A DNA stretch of 64,000 nt from Paenibacillus glacialis (GTDB taxonomy: Bacteria > Bacillota > Bacilli > Paenibacillales > Paenibacillaceae): contig NZ_LVJH01000043.1 in the NCBI RefSeq assembly GCF_001637205.1, positions 17,661 to 81,660 on the forward strand, given 5' to 3'. Numbering within the stretch: the first letter of the stretch is position 1; each line of letters starts with the position of its first letter. Made by a program: the position numbers and the translations under genes. Shown piece by piece: positions 8,252-16,978 of this stretch. The notes under the pieces were generated by a model. That model did no database searches and was not told where the DNA came from. It saw nothing but the letters and a program-made list of their open reading frames with translations.

Positions 8252-9343
8252 TTAGTTATTGTAATCCAGTGCCTGCTTGCTGGCGTAACGTTCTAATGCT
8301 AATTCAATCATTCGATCTAGCAAAGCAGCATAACTCAATCCTGTCTCCCGCCACAATAGAGGATACATGCTGTAAGGTGTAAATCCAGGCATCGTATTCA
8401 ATTCGTTGATGAAGATAGCGTCATCCGATTTACGAACGAAAAAGTCTGCTCGGCTAATACCACTGCCTTCGATTGCTTGAAAAGCCACAATAGCAGCTTC
8501 TCTAATACGATCGGCCATTTCAGAATCTACTGGTGCTGGAATCAGCATTTGAGATTGACCATCCGTATATTTAGCAGCATAGTCATAATACTCACTAGTC
8601 GATACGATCTCTCCAGGAACCGAAGCCATAGGTTCATCATTCCCTAGAACACTAACCTCAACTTCTCTAGCATCCACAAATTCTTCAACAATAACCTTGA
8701 TGTCGTAACGGAATGCGAATTCCACAGCTTTGGTAAGCTCTTCACGATCCTTCGCCTTAGAAATCCCAACGCTAGATCCTAAATTGGCAGGCTTAACAAA
8801 ACAAGGATATCCTAAATGATCTTCCACACCTATGATTAGTTCAAAGCTATCGCGCTTCCATTGGCTACGTGTGAAATAACGATACTCACATTGTGGCAAT
8901 CCCACTTGCGCAAATAACTTCTTCATAACTACCTTATCCATCCCTGCAGCTGAAGCCAATACTCCCGCACCAACATAAGGCATATTAGCCATTTCGAATA
9001 ATCCTTGAATCGTACCATCTTCACCAAAGGTTCCGTGAAGGAGTGGGAACATAAGATCTACTTTAGTGGAGGATTCACCGCCACCATATAAGCGACTGAA
9101 TAATACACTTAATGCAGCCTGTGTTCCCTCTGAATTATTCTCAAGCTTAAGCTCTTCAATTCGCTCAAAAGGAGATTGTCGTAGCTCCCCTTTGCGCCAA
9201 TCTCCTTGCTTCGTAATATAGAATGGAACAATCTCATATTTATTGTAATCAAAGGCGTTCATCACCGCGAAAGCTGTTTGTAATGAAACCTCATGTTCTC
9301 CCGATTTACCGCCATATACAAGACCTACTGTAGATTTACTCAT
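8252..9343 (-). CDS. ddl: D-alanine--D-alanine ligase
   Basis: This 363-residue ATP-grasp ligase makes the D-Ala-D-Ala dipeptide for peptidoglycan. Motifs are GGKSGEHEVSL at the N-terminus, HGTFGEDGTIQGL, CFVKPANLGSSVGISK (ATP-binding loop), EEFVDAREVEVSVLG and FINELNTMPGFTPYSMYP (Mg2+ and substrate). The omega-loop reads YDYAAKY with the tyrosine typical of D-Ala-D-Ala ligases rather than the phenylalanine of D-Ala-D-Lac ligases, so normal vancomycin-sensitive termini are expected. The ATG follows AGAAAGAGGTTAGGC. It is first in a probable operon with the small gene and uvsE, and a full copy of the dispersed repeat lies just upstream. Confidence 0.96.
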   Translation of the reverse strand: MSKSTVGLVYGGKSGEHEVSLQTAFAVMNAFDYNKYEIVPFYITKQGDWRKGELRQSPFERIEELKLENNSEGTQAALSVLFSRLYGGGESSTKVDLMFPLLHGTFGEDGTIQGLFEMANMPYVGAGVLASAAGMDKVVMKKLFAQVGLPQCEYRYFTRSQWKRDSFELIIGVEDHLGYPCFVKPANLGSSVGISKAKDREELTKAVEFAFRYDIKVIVEEFVDAREVEVSVLGNDEPMASVPGEIVSTSEYYDYAAKYTDGQSQMLIPAPVDSEMADRIREAAIVAFQAIEGSGISRADFFVRKSDDAIFINELNTMPGFTPYSMYPLLWRETGLSYAALLDRMIELALERYASKQALDYNN

Positions 9344-9382
9344 GCCTAACCTCTTTCTTCTATATATAATTTAATTCGTCTC

Positions 9383-9478
9383 ATCTATATAGATTGAACT
9401 AATGACGAACCCCCATATTCATGATTCCCTTTAGAAATGATTGAACATGTGAGCGCACACTTTCGTTCAATCTATATA
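9383..9478. repeat. MITE-like intergenic repeat, full copy 2
   Basis: This ~96-bp element has inverted ends (CTATATAGATTGAACTAA at left, TTCAATCTATATA at right). Read on the plus strand it matches the reverse complement of the copy at 22165-22268 over nearly its full length, including the internal ATTCATGATTC and TTTAGAAATGATTGAAC blocks. It has no coding capacity. It ends 1-2 bp from the stop codon of the amidase gene and lies between that gene and ddl. Confidence 0.85.
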
Positions 9479-9479
9479 C

Positions 9480-10484
9480 TTAGAACACATCTGGAATATG
9501 CAAGAACTGATACCTCGTATTCTCCTGCCACGCATAAGAATCTTTATAATCCCAGTAGCGGTGCCGACTACTTACGGTATTAGCATTTACTAGAGGCATT
9601 CCACCCGCGTCATAGGCCGTCACAATGGTGCTATGCTCATAATTGCCATTGCCATCCCAATCATAGACAATCACATCACCAAGCATGAGTTGTTCCGCCC
9701 GATCAACGACTTCTGCCCTCAAGCCCCAAGTACTCGTTCTTAACATCTGTTCTAAGCCATTTGATACGGCCCAGCTATAACTCCACCATTCCTTGCCACT
9801 AAGATATCCTTTGTACCACCATCCTGTAGCTCTGTTACCAGTATAGTGGATTGGAGCCCCCCCTGCAAAGAGACATTGCGAGATATAATTCGTACAATTG
9901 ACTGCAAAAGCTGTGAATTCGGGATTCTCAGAATCCCACCAGCGATCAGCATAAGCTACAGCATCTTCTCGACGATACTTCGTCGAACGGCGTCCTGCTC
10001 CGCCTCCCAATATATTTGCATTTAAATAAGGTCCTGAGGCTCCACCATACATGTCTCCAGTACCATTAGAAGATAATACGTTCTGTAAGAGGGGATGACG
10101 TTCAGTAGTCAATTGTTCTACCGAAACAATAACCCATTCCTCTCCATCCCTTATGAATTTAAGCCGTTGCTGTTGTATCGTATCTTCTCGATGAGTCATC
10201 CCGCCCTTAGAATAAAAAAGATGCGCATGAAGTTGTATGTCCACGACCACTTCTTGTGGGGTTTCATTCATCGTTCGCAACAGCGTAGCCCTTGTCTCAC
10301 TTCGTAACGGCTTAGCATCTCGGAATTTATACCAATCGCCAAGCCTTTTCGATCTTTCTGATCTTTCCATTAAATAATTTAGATCCGTTACTACTTGGTA
10401 CCTCGTCTCAGCCCGTTCATCGATCTGAAATTGATTATATTGATTAACGAAAGTAAAAAGGACTTGCTTCCATTCCTGCTCCAT
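9480..10484 (-). CDS. Amidase-domain (Amidase_6) protein
   Basis: This 334-residue protein has a C-terminal Amidase_6-type papain-like domain (from about residue 165). The segment YRREDAVAYADRWW leads into NCTNYISQCLFAGG (nucleophile Cys), and the later GDVIVYDWDGNGNYEHSTIV supplies the catalytic His. The N-terminal ~150 residues form a separate alpha/beta region with no clear family. The family is thought to act on peptidoglycan or peptides and is common in Bacillales. There is no signal peptide, so it may be cytoplasmic or released by a non-Sec route. The ATG follows AGGGGAGAAATGATCTT. Its stop codon lies next to repeat copy 2. Confidence 0.88.
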   Translation of the reverse strand: MEQEWKQVLFTFVNQYNQFQIDERAETRYQVVTDLNYLMERSERSKRLGDWYKFRDAKPLRSETRATLLRTMNETPQEVVVDIQLHAHLFYSKGGMTHREDTIQQQRLKFIRDGEEWVIVSVEQLTTERHPLLQNVLSSNGTGDMYGGASGPYLNANILGGGAGRRSTKYRREDAVAYADRWWDSENPEFTAFAVNCTNYISQCLFAGGAPIHYTGNRATGWWYKGYLSGKEWWSYSWAVSNGLEQMLRTSTWGLRAEVVDRAEQLMLGDVIVYDWDGNGNYEHSTIVTAYDAGGMPLVNANTVSSRHRYWDYKDSYAWQENTRYQFLHIPDVF

Positions 10485-10709
10485 AAGATCATTTCTCCCC
10501 TTACTTAGAAATTGTACACACCCATTTATATTTCAATATATGAGCGAAATCCTTACACTATCCATTTATTCTCATGGAACAGAAACACTTTGCACTCTAT
10601 TGGAATTCCGATCTCATTTCATTAATAACATAATAGAAAGGTAGTGAAACTTGGAACTCACTCCTCTTATATTTTTGAGAATAGAACTCGGAATAGAGTC
10701 AAAAACCTC

Positions 10710-10738
10710 TTTACTAGCTTCTATGTAAACGGTATACT
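10710..10738 (+). promoter_or_regulatory. Candidate acnA promoter
   Basis: TTTACT (10710-10715) and TATACT (10733-10738) lie 17 bp apart, about 80 bp upstream of the acnA start. This is a good sigma-A-type match. The remaining upstream bases to 10485 show no gene; a reading frame from 10644 has no ribosome site and overlaps acnA. Confidence 0.55.
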
Positions 10739-10755
10739 TAAATCAAATATAAATT

Positions 10756-10772
10756 ATGAAATTGCGTTTCAT
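10756..10772. promoter_or_regulatory. Inverted repeat in the acnA leader, candidate operator
   Basis: ATGAAATTGCGTTTCAT has perfect 6-bp arms around a 5-bp centre, and a third copy of TGAAAC follows at 10777. It sits just downstream of the predicted transcription start, a typical repressor position. In B. subtilis, aconitase is repressed by CcpC and CodY; which factor would bind here is unknown. Confidence 0.4.
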
Positions 10773-10818
10773 CTAGTGAAACAAGAGGTATTTTATACAA
10801 ACAAGGAGGAACATGTGT

Positions 10819-13533
10819 ATGTCAGGAAAAGATCATTTCTCTACCGCAAGTAATCTTACGGTTGGTGGCAAGGACTATCGTTACTACAGCCTACAATCTT
10901 TAGAAAAGCAAGGAATAGGTAGCATTTCAACACTTCCTTACTCCATTAAAGTATTACTAGAGGCTGCTGTTCGCCAATTCGATGGACGAGCAATTACTGA
11001 AGAACATATCAAGCAACTTGCAGAGTGGAATAAGGGCCGTGACGAGAACAAAGAGATTCCGTTTATTCCAGCACGGATTGTACTTCAGGATTTCACAGGG
11101 GTACCTGTCGTAGTCGATCTTGCTGCAATGCGGGACACCGTGAAGAAAGCTGGCGGTGATCCTAAGAAGATTAACCCACTTGTACCTGTAGACCTCGTCA
11201 TTGACCACTCCGTTATGGTTGATGCATTCGGAACACCGGACGCACTAGAATATAATATGGAAGTGGAATTTGAACGCAATGAGGAACGTTATCGTTTCCT
11301 ACGTTGGGCTCAGACTGCGTTCAATAACTTCCGCGCTGTACCTCCAGCAACTGGAATTGTTCATCAAGTCAATCTAGAATACCTAGCCTCTGTAGCTGCA
11401 ACGAAGACGATTGATGGTGAGACTGTTGTCTATCCTGATTCCCTTGTAGGAACGGATTCCCACACAACGATGATTAATGGCCTCGGCGTTGTTGGATGGG
11501 GCGTAGGTGGAATTGAAGCGGAAGCAGGAATGCTTGGACAACCACTATATTTCATCATGCCTGAGGTTGTCGGATTCAAGCTCACAGGTAGCCTAACCGA
11601 AGGTGCTACAGCGACAGATCTAGCTCTTACTGTAACTCAAATTTTACGTAAAAAAGGCGTTGTTGGTAAATTCGTTGAGTTCTTTGGCCCAGGCTTAGTT
11701 AACATTAGCCTAGCTGACCGTGCCACAGTTGCTAATATGGCACCAGAATATGGCGCTACCATTGGATACTTCCCCGTAGACGATGAAACGTTGGCATACC
11801 TAAGAAATACAGGACGTTCTGATGAACAAGTTGAGCTCGTTGAAGCTTATTATAAAGCACAAGATATGTTCCGCACGGTAGATACCGTAGATCCTGAGTT
11901 CACAGAAATTATTGAACTAGATTTGGCATCTATCGTACCTAGCTTAGCTGGACCGAAACGTCCTCAGGACCGTATTGAATTGACGCACATGAAGGATTCC
12001 TTTAATGACATCATGCGGACACCTGTTGATAAAGGTGGATATGGCCTAAGTGATAGTAAAATTGAGCAGTCCGTAAGTATTCAACATACAGATGGTTCAG
12101 TTAGCCAACTTGGAACGGGTGCAGTCGTTATTGCTGCAATTACAAGCTGTACGAACACTTCTAATCCAAGCGTTATGTTAGGTGCCGGTCTACTGGCTAA
12201 GAAAGCTGTAGAACGAGGTTTGAAGAAACCAGGTTATGTGAAGAGCAGCTTAACGCCGGGTTCACTCGTTGTAACCGAGTACTTGAAGAAAGCAGGACTA
12301 CTTGAATCACTCGAAGCTCTTGGTTTCTATCTTGCGGGATACGGATGTGCAACATGTATCGGTAACTCAGGTCCACTACCGGATGAAGTAAGCCAAGCTA
12401 TTTCAGATAACGATCTGACTGTGGCTGCTGTATTATCAGGTAACCGTAACTTTGAGGGTCGTGTTCATGCTCAAGTTAAAGCGAATTACCTAGCATCTCC
12501 ACCATTGGTTGTGGCTTATGCTCTTGCAGGTACAGTTAACATTGACCTACAAAATGATCCTATTGGTTACGATCAGAATAATGAGCCTGTCTATTTGAAA
12601 GATATCTGGCCAACTTCTGCTGAGATTAAGGAAGCTATCGCAATGGCTGTTACTCCAGAGATGTTCCGCCAGAAATACGCGAATGTATTTACAGCGAATG
12701 AGCGTTGGAACAACATTCCTGTACCTGAGGGTGAACTGTATGAATGGGATGATAACTCCACGTACATTCAGAATCCACCATTCTTTGAGAATCTTGGTAC
12801 TGATCTAACGGATATCCAAGATATTCGCTCCGCTCGCGTGTTAGCACTTCTAGGTGATTCGGTCACAACAGATCACATCTCACCAGCGGGTAATATTTCA
12901 CCATCCAGTCCTGCCGGTCTTTATTTGAAAGAACATGGCGTGGATCGCAAAGATTTCAACTCATACGGTTCTCGTCGTGGTAACCATGAAGTGATGATGA
13001 GAGGAACATTCGCTAACATTCGTATTCGTAACCAAGTCGCTCCAGGAACAGAAGGCGGCGTAACAACGAATCTATTGAATGACGAAGTTATGTCTATCTA
13101 TGATGCCTCCATGGATTATCAGGACCATAAACAAAATCTGATCGTCATCGCTGGTAAAGAGTATGGAACAGGAAGCTCACGTGACTGGGCTGCTAAAGGA
13201 ACTACTCTACTTGGCGTCAAAGCTGTCATCGCTGAGAGCTATGAACGTATTCACCGCAGTAACCTTGTGGGCATGGGCGTTCTACCATTGCAATTCCAAG
13301 AAGGTTCCAGTTGGATTAGCCTTGGTCTAAATGGTCGTGAAACCTTCGATATTCTTGGCGTTAATAATGATATTAAACCTAACCAAGATGTCACTGTCAC
13401 TGCAACTCGCGAAGATGGTACGAAGTTTGACTTCACAGCTACAGCCCGCCTCGATAGTACGGTAGATGTAGACTACTACCATAACGGTGGAATTCTACAA
13501 ACGGTTCTTCGTCAAATGATTAAGAACGGGTAA
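10819..13533 (+). CDS. acnA: Aconitate hydratase A
   Basis: This 904-residue cytoplasmic [4Fe-4S] enzyme isomerises citrate and isocitrate in the TCA cycle. Cluster cysteines occur in SCTNTSNP and GCATCIGNSG; DSVTTDHISPAG, the swivel-domain GKEYGTGSSRDWAAKG and ESYERIHRSNLVGMG are all intact. Members of the AcnA/IRP family can also bind mRNA when the cluster is lost. Two ATGs lie close together: the one at 10819 is 9 nt from AAGGAGG, whereas the ATG at 10813 is too close, so 10819 is preferred. Length is normal for the family. A promoter and a leader inverted repeat lie upstream. Confidence 0.97.
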   Translation: MSGKDHFSTASNLTVGGKDYRYYSLQSLEKQGIGSISTLPYSIKVLLEAAVRQFDGRAITEEHIKQLAEWNKGRDENKEIPFIPARIVLQDFTGVPVVVDLAAMRDTVKKAGGDPKKINPLVPVDLVIDHSVMVDAFGTPDALEYNMEVEFERNEERYRFLRWAQTAFNNFRAVPPATGIVHQVNLEYLASVAATKTIDGETVVYPDSLVGTDSHTTMINGLGVVGWGVGGIEAEAGMLGQPLYFIMPEVVGFKLTGSLTEGATATDLALTVTQILRKKGVVGKFVEFFGPGLVNISLADRATVANMAPEYGATIGYFPVDDETLAYLRNTGRSDEQVELVEAYYKAQDMFRTVDTVDPEFTEIIELDLASIVPSLAGPKRPQDRIELTHMKDSFNDIMRTPVDKGGYGLSDSKIEQSVSIQHTDGSVSQLGTGAVVIAAITSCTNTSNPSVMLGAGLLAKKAVERGLKKPGYVKSSLTPGSLVVTEYLKKAGLLESLEALGFYLAGYGCATCIGNSGPLPDEVSQAISDNDLTVAAVLSGNRNFEGRVHAQVKANYLASPPLVVAYALAGTVNIDLQNDPIGYDQNNEPVYLKDIWPTSAEIKEAIAMAVTPEMFRQKYANVFTANERWNNIPVPEGELYEWDDNSTYIQNPPFFENLGTDLTDIQDIRSARVLALLGDSVTTDHISPAGNISPSSPAGLYLKEHGVDRKDFNSYGSRRGNHEVMMRGTFANIRIRNQVAPGTEGGVTTNLLNDEVMSIYDASMDYQDHKQNLIVIAGKEYGTGSSRDWAAKGTTLLGVKAVIAESYERIHRSNLVGMGVLPLQFQEGSSWISLGLNGRETFDILGVNNDIKPNQDVTVTATREDGTKFDFTATARLDSTVDVDYYHNGGILQTVLRQMIKNG

Positions 13534-13535
13534 TT

Positions 13536-13643
13536 TTGAATGGACCCATTCGTGTTTCTACTGGTCAAGAATATAACCTACCTTCTAACGTAGCTCCGAT
13601 TATTATTGACGACATCGCAGCTTGGATTAAGAAGAGCAAATAA
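13536..13643 (+). pseudogene. 35-codon open frame after acnA, gene remnant or microprotein
   Basis: Immediately after acnA, in another frame, a 35-codon stretch starting at TTG encodes a well-formed-looking tail (GPIRVSTGQEYNLPSNVAP followed by IIIDDIAAWIKKSK and a stop). Amino-acid composition is protein-like, but there is no convincing ribosome site and a stop lies four codons upstream of the TTG. It looks like the surviving 3' end of a deleted gene, or less likely a real small protein. The parent family was not recognised. Confidence 0.35.
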
Positions 13644-13663
13644 TCGATACAGCAATTTTTAAG

Positions 13664-13710
13664 ACACAAAAAGAGAAAGGCAGAACCTATGCCCTTCTCT
13701 TTTTGTGTTT
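13664..13710. terminator. Bidirectional intrinsic terminator after acnA
   Basis: ACACAAAAAGAGAA.GGC pairs with GCC.TTCTCTTTTTGTGT around an 8-nt loop. It lies between convergent acnA and the transglutaminase-like gene. Confidence 0.85.
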
Positions 13711-13725
13711 ACTTATTACTTCCAT

Positions 13726-14862
13726 CTATTTCCAAGTAACAACTACTTTCAAGTCCCCTGTCTCTTCGAAAGGGCTATGGTTATAGGATATCCCCTTGAT
13801 ATTTAACGTATATAACTGTTGGAGAGCCTCCATCAATGAAGCTTCATTTCCATGAAAACGAAATACAATCGACTTGTCACCTTGCTGAATGCTCGCCTTC
13901 GCTTTTGCTTTCAATTGGGTAGACGAAGATACAATCTCACTCTTCTCATAAAGGTTATATTGAAGGTCCTTCACCAACTTCTTAAAGAAGGATGTTTTAT
14001 TCCCTCCCTGTTGAACAAGTGTCGATAGCGTGTTACGATACAATGTCGTAGCTTTTGGATACGGCTTAGTCCACGTATGGTCTTTGCGCATCTGTTTATC
14101 ATTCCGCAGATAATATTCGATACTCACAACATTCTTCTGATCAGGAACCGGATCATCCCATGTTGTATCTAAGTGATACCAACTACCCGATATAAGAACC
14201 AAATTCCATGCGTGAAGCTGACTTATTCCACTACCCTTCGGCGTGGCAGTACCCTCTACGATTTTATTTTGTATGCCTGATTCTTTCAGCATTTTGTATG
14301 TCAAAAGGGAATATCCTTGACAAACGGCGCTTCCCGTACTGAGCCCCTCATAAGCTGTATATTTCTGCAACGTCTTATCATATTGCAAATGGATAACGAT
14401 CCAGTCATGAATCGCTTTGACCTTCTCGTGATCATTCATACCTGGAACAATGATTTCCTTCAGTACACTCTTTACTCGCTTCTCTACATATGCCGTTTCT
14501 TGGGCAGTCTCACGATAACTGAGTTTGACCGTTACATCTGCCGCGCTAGGACTACCCCGATATGAATAGCCATAACTTGCAATGGTATAATTAATATATG
14601 GATCGCTCTCCATCGCTTGGTCCAATGCTTGTTTCAATTGCGTTTTGAGCGATTTAGTCTTGCCTTTATATTCAAAAGTAACATTCACTTGGGTGTTATT
14701 CATAGCTGACAGTAGTAGTTCTTGAATGTCACTAACAGATCTCACTACAGTAGATTTGGATGCAGCATAAACCTGCTCAAAGTCCACAGTCGGTGGAACT
14801 GCAACCGCCATAAGCATTCCGATTAGCAGTACTTTTACAAGTCGATCGCGGCCTTTTGTCAT
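13726..14862 (-). CDS. Exported transglutaminase-like (Transglut_core) protein
   Basis: This 378-residue protein has an N-terminal signal or anchor segment (positively charged start, hydrophobic residues 9-25, then PTVDFEQVYAA). A transglutaminase-like domain lies in the middle: catalytic Cys in GSAVCQGYSLL, His in QLHAWNLVLI and Asp in YHLDTTWDDP. Such bacterial proteins are papain-fold peptidases or cross-linkers at the cell surface and may remodel wall or matrix proteins. The last ~120 residues are uncharacterised. The start ATG follows AAAGGCAGGGTATTC. It is monocistronic, ending at the shared terminator with acnA. Confidence 0.85.
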   Translation of the reverse strand: MTKGRDRLVKVLLIGMLMAVAVPPTVDFEQVYAASKSTVVRSVSDIQELLLSAMNNTQVNVTFEYKGKTKSLKTQLKQALDQAMESDPYINYTIASYGYSYRGSPSAADVTVKLSYRETAQETAYVEKRVKSVLKEIIVPGMNDHEKVKAIHDWIVIHLQYDKTLQKYTAYEGLSTGSAVCQGYSLLTYKMLKESGIQNKIVEGTATPKGSGISQLHAWNLVLISGSWYHLDTTWDDPVPDQKNVVSIEYYLRNDKQMRKDHTWTKPYPKATTLYRNTLSTLVQQGGNKTSFFKKLVKDLQYNLYEKSEIVSSSTQLKAKAKASIQQGDKSIVFRFHGNEASLMEALQQLYTLNIKGISYNHSPFEETGDLKVVVTWK

Positions 14863-14893
14863 GAATACCCTGCCTTTCTCTACTTAATTCACA

Positions 14894-14923
14894 TAAATAT
14901 TGTAACACATCCTTATTGTGCAA
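14894..14923 (-). promoter_or_regulatory. Candidate promoter of the transglutaminase-like gene
   Basis: On the minus strand TTGCAC (14918-14923) and TATTTA (14894-14899) are 18 bp apart, 32 bp upstream of the ATG. The rest of the 14924-15198 gap holds a TATAAT at 15139-15144 that may serve the small plus-strand gene; nothing else was seen there. Confidence 0.4.
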
Positions 14924-15198
14924 GTGCAATATGTAAGATGCCATTCGTTGTAGTCTCTCCTTCCACGCCAGAATTCACTATCTCCAATATTCAAATATAT
15001 GCTTAGAATATATGAAAATGCCCTTTACAGCTTTACCCAACGTTTCCTATTCCTCGATCACTTCCGATTTACAGGAATGATATAACATTAATTCGCATTT
15101 TCGCCTTCTTTTATAGCGTCACTACGAAAAAATTTCGTTATAATAGGATTAACGATTGTGATTTTAGTCATATCATTTATGAAATGGAGAGAGGTTCC

Positions 15199-15396
15199 TT
15201 GACCTACGTTGATACTTCTAATATCTCGGCACAAATGTTCATCACTGTATTATTATTTTTGGTCGTGATTGCTCCATTGTTCAGCCTCGCCATCTTGCGA
15301 TTCTTCCAGGCCAAGCGGAAATCTGGATTTATGCTCATCCTTGCAGGCGTACTTGCTTATGTAGTGTTCCAGCTCAGCATGTTGATATTTTTTTGA
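15199..15396 (+). CDS. Small two-helix membrane protein
   Basis: This 65-residue protein has two hydrophobic segments (FITVLLFLVVIAPLFSLAIL and FMLILAGVLAYVVFQLSMLI) joined by a short basic loop (FFQAKRKSG), so it is probably a membrane hairpin. An ATG exists 15 bp upstream, but AGAGAGG lies between the two, so the TTG at 15199 is the better start. There is a TATAAT 55 bp upstream. No family was recognised and no operon partner is present. Confidence 0.65.
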   Translation: MTYVDTSNISAQMFITVLLFLVVIAPLFSLAILRFFQAKRKSGFMLILAGVLAYVVFQLSMLIFF

Positions 15397-15557
15397 CGCG
15401 ACACTACAAGTGGAACTCGATTGTCTGTATTCTTAAAATTCAAGCTTTCTCAACTCGTGATATCATCGTCTAACTTTAACTTTGTGCACTGCACCTATTT
15501 GTGCCATAAGTATAAGTAACATATGGCGTCTGAATCTGAACATTCTAATTTTTGTAC

Positions 15558-15603
15558 ACCAAAAAGGCTTCGCCCTCCTCTTACTTGGAAGGTGAAGCCT
15601 TTC
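15558..15603 (-). terminator. Intrinsic terminator of the trxB/glutaredoxin pair
   Basis: AAAGGCTTC.CC.TCC and GGA.GG.GAAGCCTTT form a long stem. On the minus strand a T5 tract follows, directly after the glutaredoxin stop. Confidence 0.83.
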
Positions 15604-15616
15604 GCATGATACAGAT

Positions 15617-15853
15617 TTAAGCTTCTGGATTCAACGCTCTGTTGAACTGTGTTGTATTCATTCCCACGATCTTGTGTTCACCAATGACAGTGACAGGTAC
15701 CGCTCTGAGTCCCATATCCCATACTTGTTGAGCAAAATCATCATTTGTCTCAATATTACGTTCTTCATATTGAATCCCTTTGTCAGCCAAATATCCTTTC
15801 ACCTGACGGCAATGAGGGCAATTCGAACTTGTATACACGATAACATTTTCCAT
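15617..15853 (-). CDS. Glutaredoxin-like (NrdH-type) redoxin
   Basis: This 78-residue thioredoxin-fold protein has the active site CPHC (residues 13-16) in VIYTSSNCPHCRQVKGYL, and the cis-proline segment AVPVTVIG. NrdH-type redoxins take electrons from thioredoxin reductase rather than glutathione. It sits 60 bp downstream of trxB on the same strand and shares a terminator with it, which fits that electron path. The ribosome site is excellent (AAAGGAGGAATTAAC). Its target (ribonucleotide reductase or another oxidised protein) is not indicated by neighbours. Confidence 0.9.
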   Translation of the reverse strand: MENVIVYTSSNCPHCRQVKGYLADKGIQYEERNIETNDDFAQQVWDMGLRAVPVTVIGEHKIVGMNTTQFNRALNPEA

Positions 15854-15913
15854 GTTAATTCCTCCTTTATTTATGCTGTTCTTAATGCATTCTTAGTAAT
15901 CTCATTCGCTATA

Positions 15914-16855
15914 TTAAATCTTAACCTCACTATATTCAAGGCTTTCAATATACTTCTCACAGTCCATCGCCGCCATACAGCCACTACCAGCAGCCGTAAT
16001 CGCTTGTCTGTATTTGGTATCCTGAACATCGCCACAAGCAAATACACCAGGGATATTCGTCTCAGATGTTCCTGGTGTCACAACAATATATCCATTCGCA
16101 TCTGTTGTGATTTTCCCACCTAGAAATGCAGTGTTCGGATGGTGACCTATCGCTACAAACACACCACTTGCCTCAATCAATTCTTCCTGGCCTGTCTGAT
16201 TGTTTAACACTTTAAGGCCATTAACGCCTTTCTCATTAGCAGATACCTCAATAGGAGTACGATTAAGGGACCACTGTACTTTATCGTTGGCGCGAACACG
16301 ATCCTGCATAATCTTCGAGGCACGTAATTCTTCACGGCGGTTAACAAGTGTTACTTTTGAAGCGAATCTAGTTAGGAAGTTAGCTTCCTCAAGCGCGGAA
16401 TCACCGCCACCTATAACTACAATCTCTTTACCTCGGAAAAAGAATCCGTCGCAAGTAGCACATGTACTTACACCACGTCCGATATTATCCTGCTCACCAG
16501 GAATTCCTAAATATTTAGCTGTCGCTCCAGTCGAAAGAATTAGCGTTTCAGTAACCAATTCTCCGATACCTTCCACATTCAACTTAAATGGGCGGCTTTC
16601 TAGTTCTACGCTATTGACCCATCCCGTTCTGAACTCTGCACCGAAGCGTTCAGCTTGTTTACGCATGTTATCCATCAATTCAGGACCCATAATGCCATCA
16701 GGGAATCCTGGGAAATTCTCAATTTCAGTCGTTGTAGTTAATTGTCCACCCGGTTGTGGTCCTTCGATAACGAGTGGCTTCATATTGGCACGAGCCAAAT
16801 AAATAGCAGCTGTTAATCCTGCAGGACCAGTTCCAACAATAATAGATTTGTACAT
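15914..16855 (-). CDS. trxB: Thioredoxin reductase
   Basis: This 313-residue NADPH-dependent flavoprotein reduces thioredoxin in the cytoplasm. Features are the FAD motif GTGPAGLTAAIYLARA at the N-terminus, the redox pair Cys132-Ala-Thr-Cys135 in CATCDGFFF, the NADPH motif GGGDSALEEA, and the C-terminal FAD contact GVFACGDVQD. Length is standard. The ATG follows TTAGGGGGAACCTAT. It is first of a two-gene unit with the CPHC redoxin. The household trxB of Bacillales usually sits elsewhere near hprK/lgt, so this may be either the main copy or a paralogue. Confidence 0.96.
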   Translation of the reverse strand: MYKSIIVGTGPAGLTAAIYLARANMKPLVIEGPQPGGQLTTTTEIENFPGFPDGIMGPELMDNMRKQAERFGAEFRTGWVNSVELESRPFKLNVEGIGELVTETLILSTGATAKYLGIPGEQDNIGRGVSTCATCDGFFFRGKEIVVIGGGDSALEEANFLTRFASKVTLVNRREELRASKIMQDRVRANDKVQWSLNRTPIEVSANEKGVNGLKVLNNQTGQEELIEASGVFVAIGHHPNTAFLGGKITTDANGYIVVTPGTSETNIPGVFACGDVQDTKYRQAITAAGSGCMAAMDCEKYIESLEYSEVKI

Positions 16856-16978
16856 ATAGGTTCCCCCTAATAAAATGATAGTGTATAAAGATATATTTCA
16901 AATTGTTAATTATAATAATTATTATCTAGTAACTATTATGTTTCAAAATCACCAATATGTCAACATATTTGTTACAGA

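Noticed and set aside
10644..10853. 69-codon frame upstream of acnA
   Set aside because: No ribosome site, and it overlaps the acnA start, its promoter and the leader inverted repeat.
15674..16802. Long plus-strand frames opposite trxB and glutaredoxin
   Set aside because: They are antisense shadows of clearly conserved minus-strand genes, with no ribosome sites.
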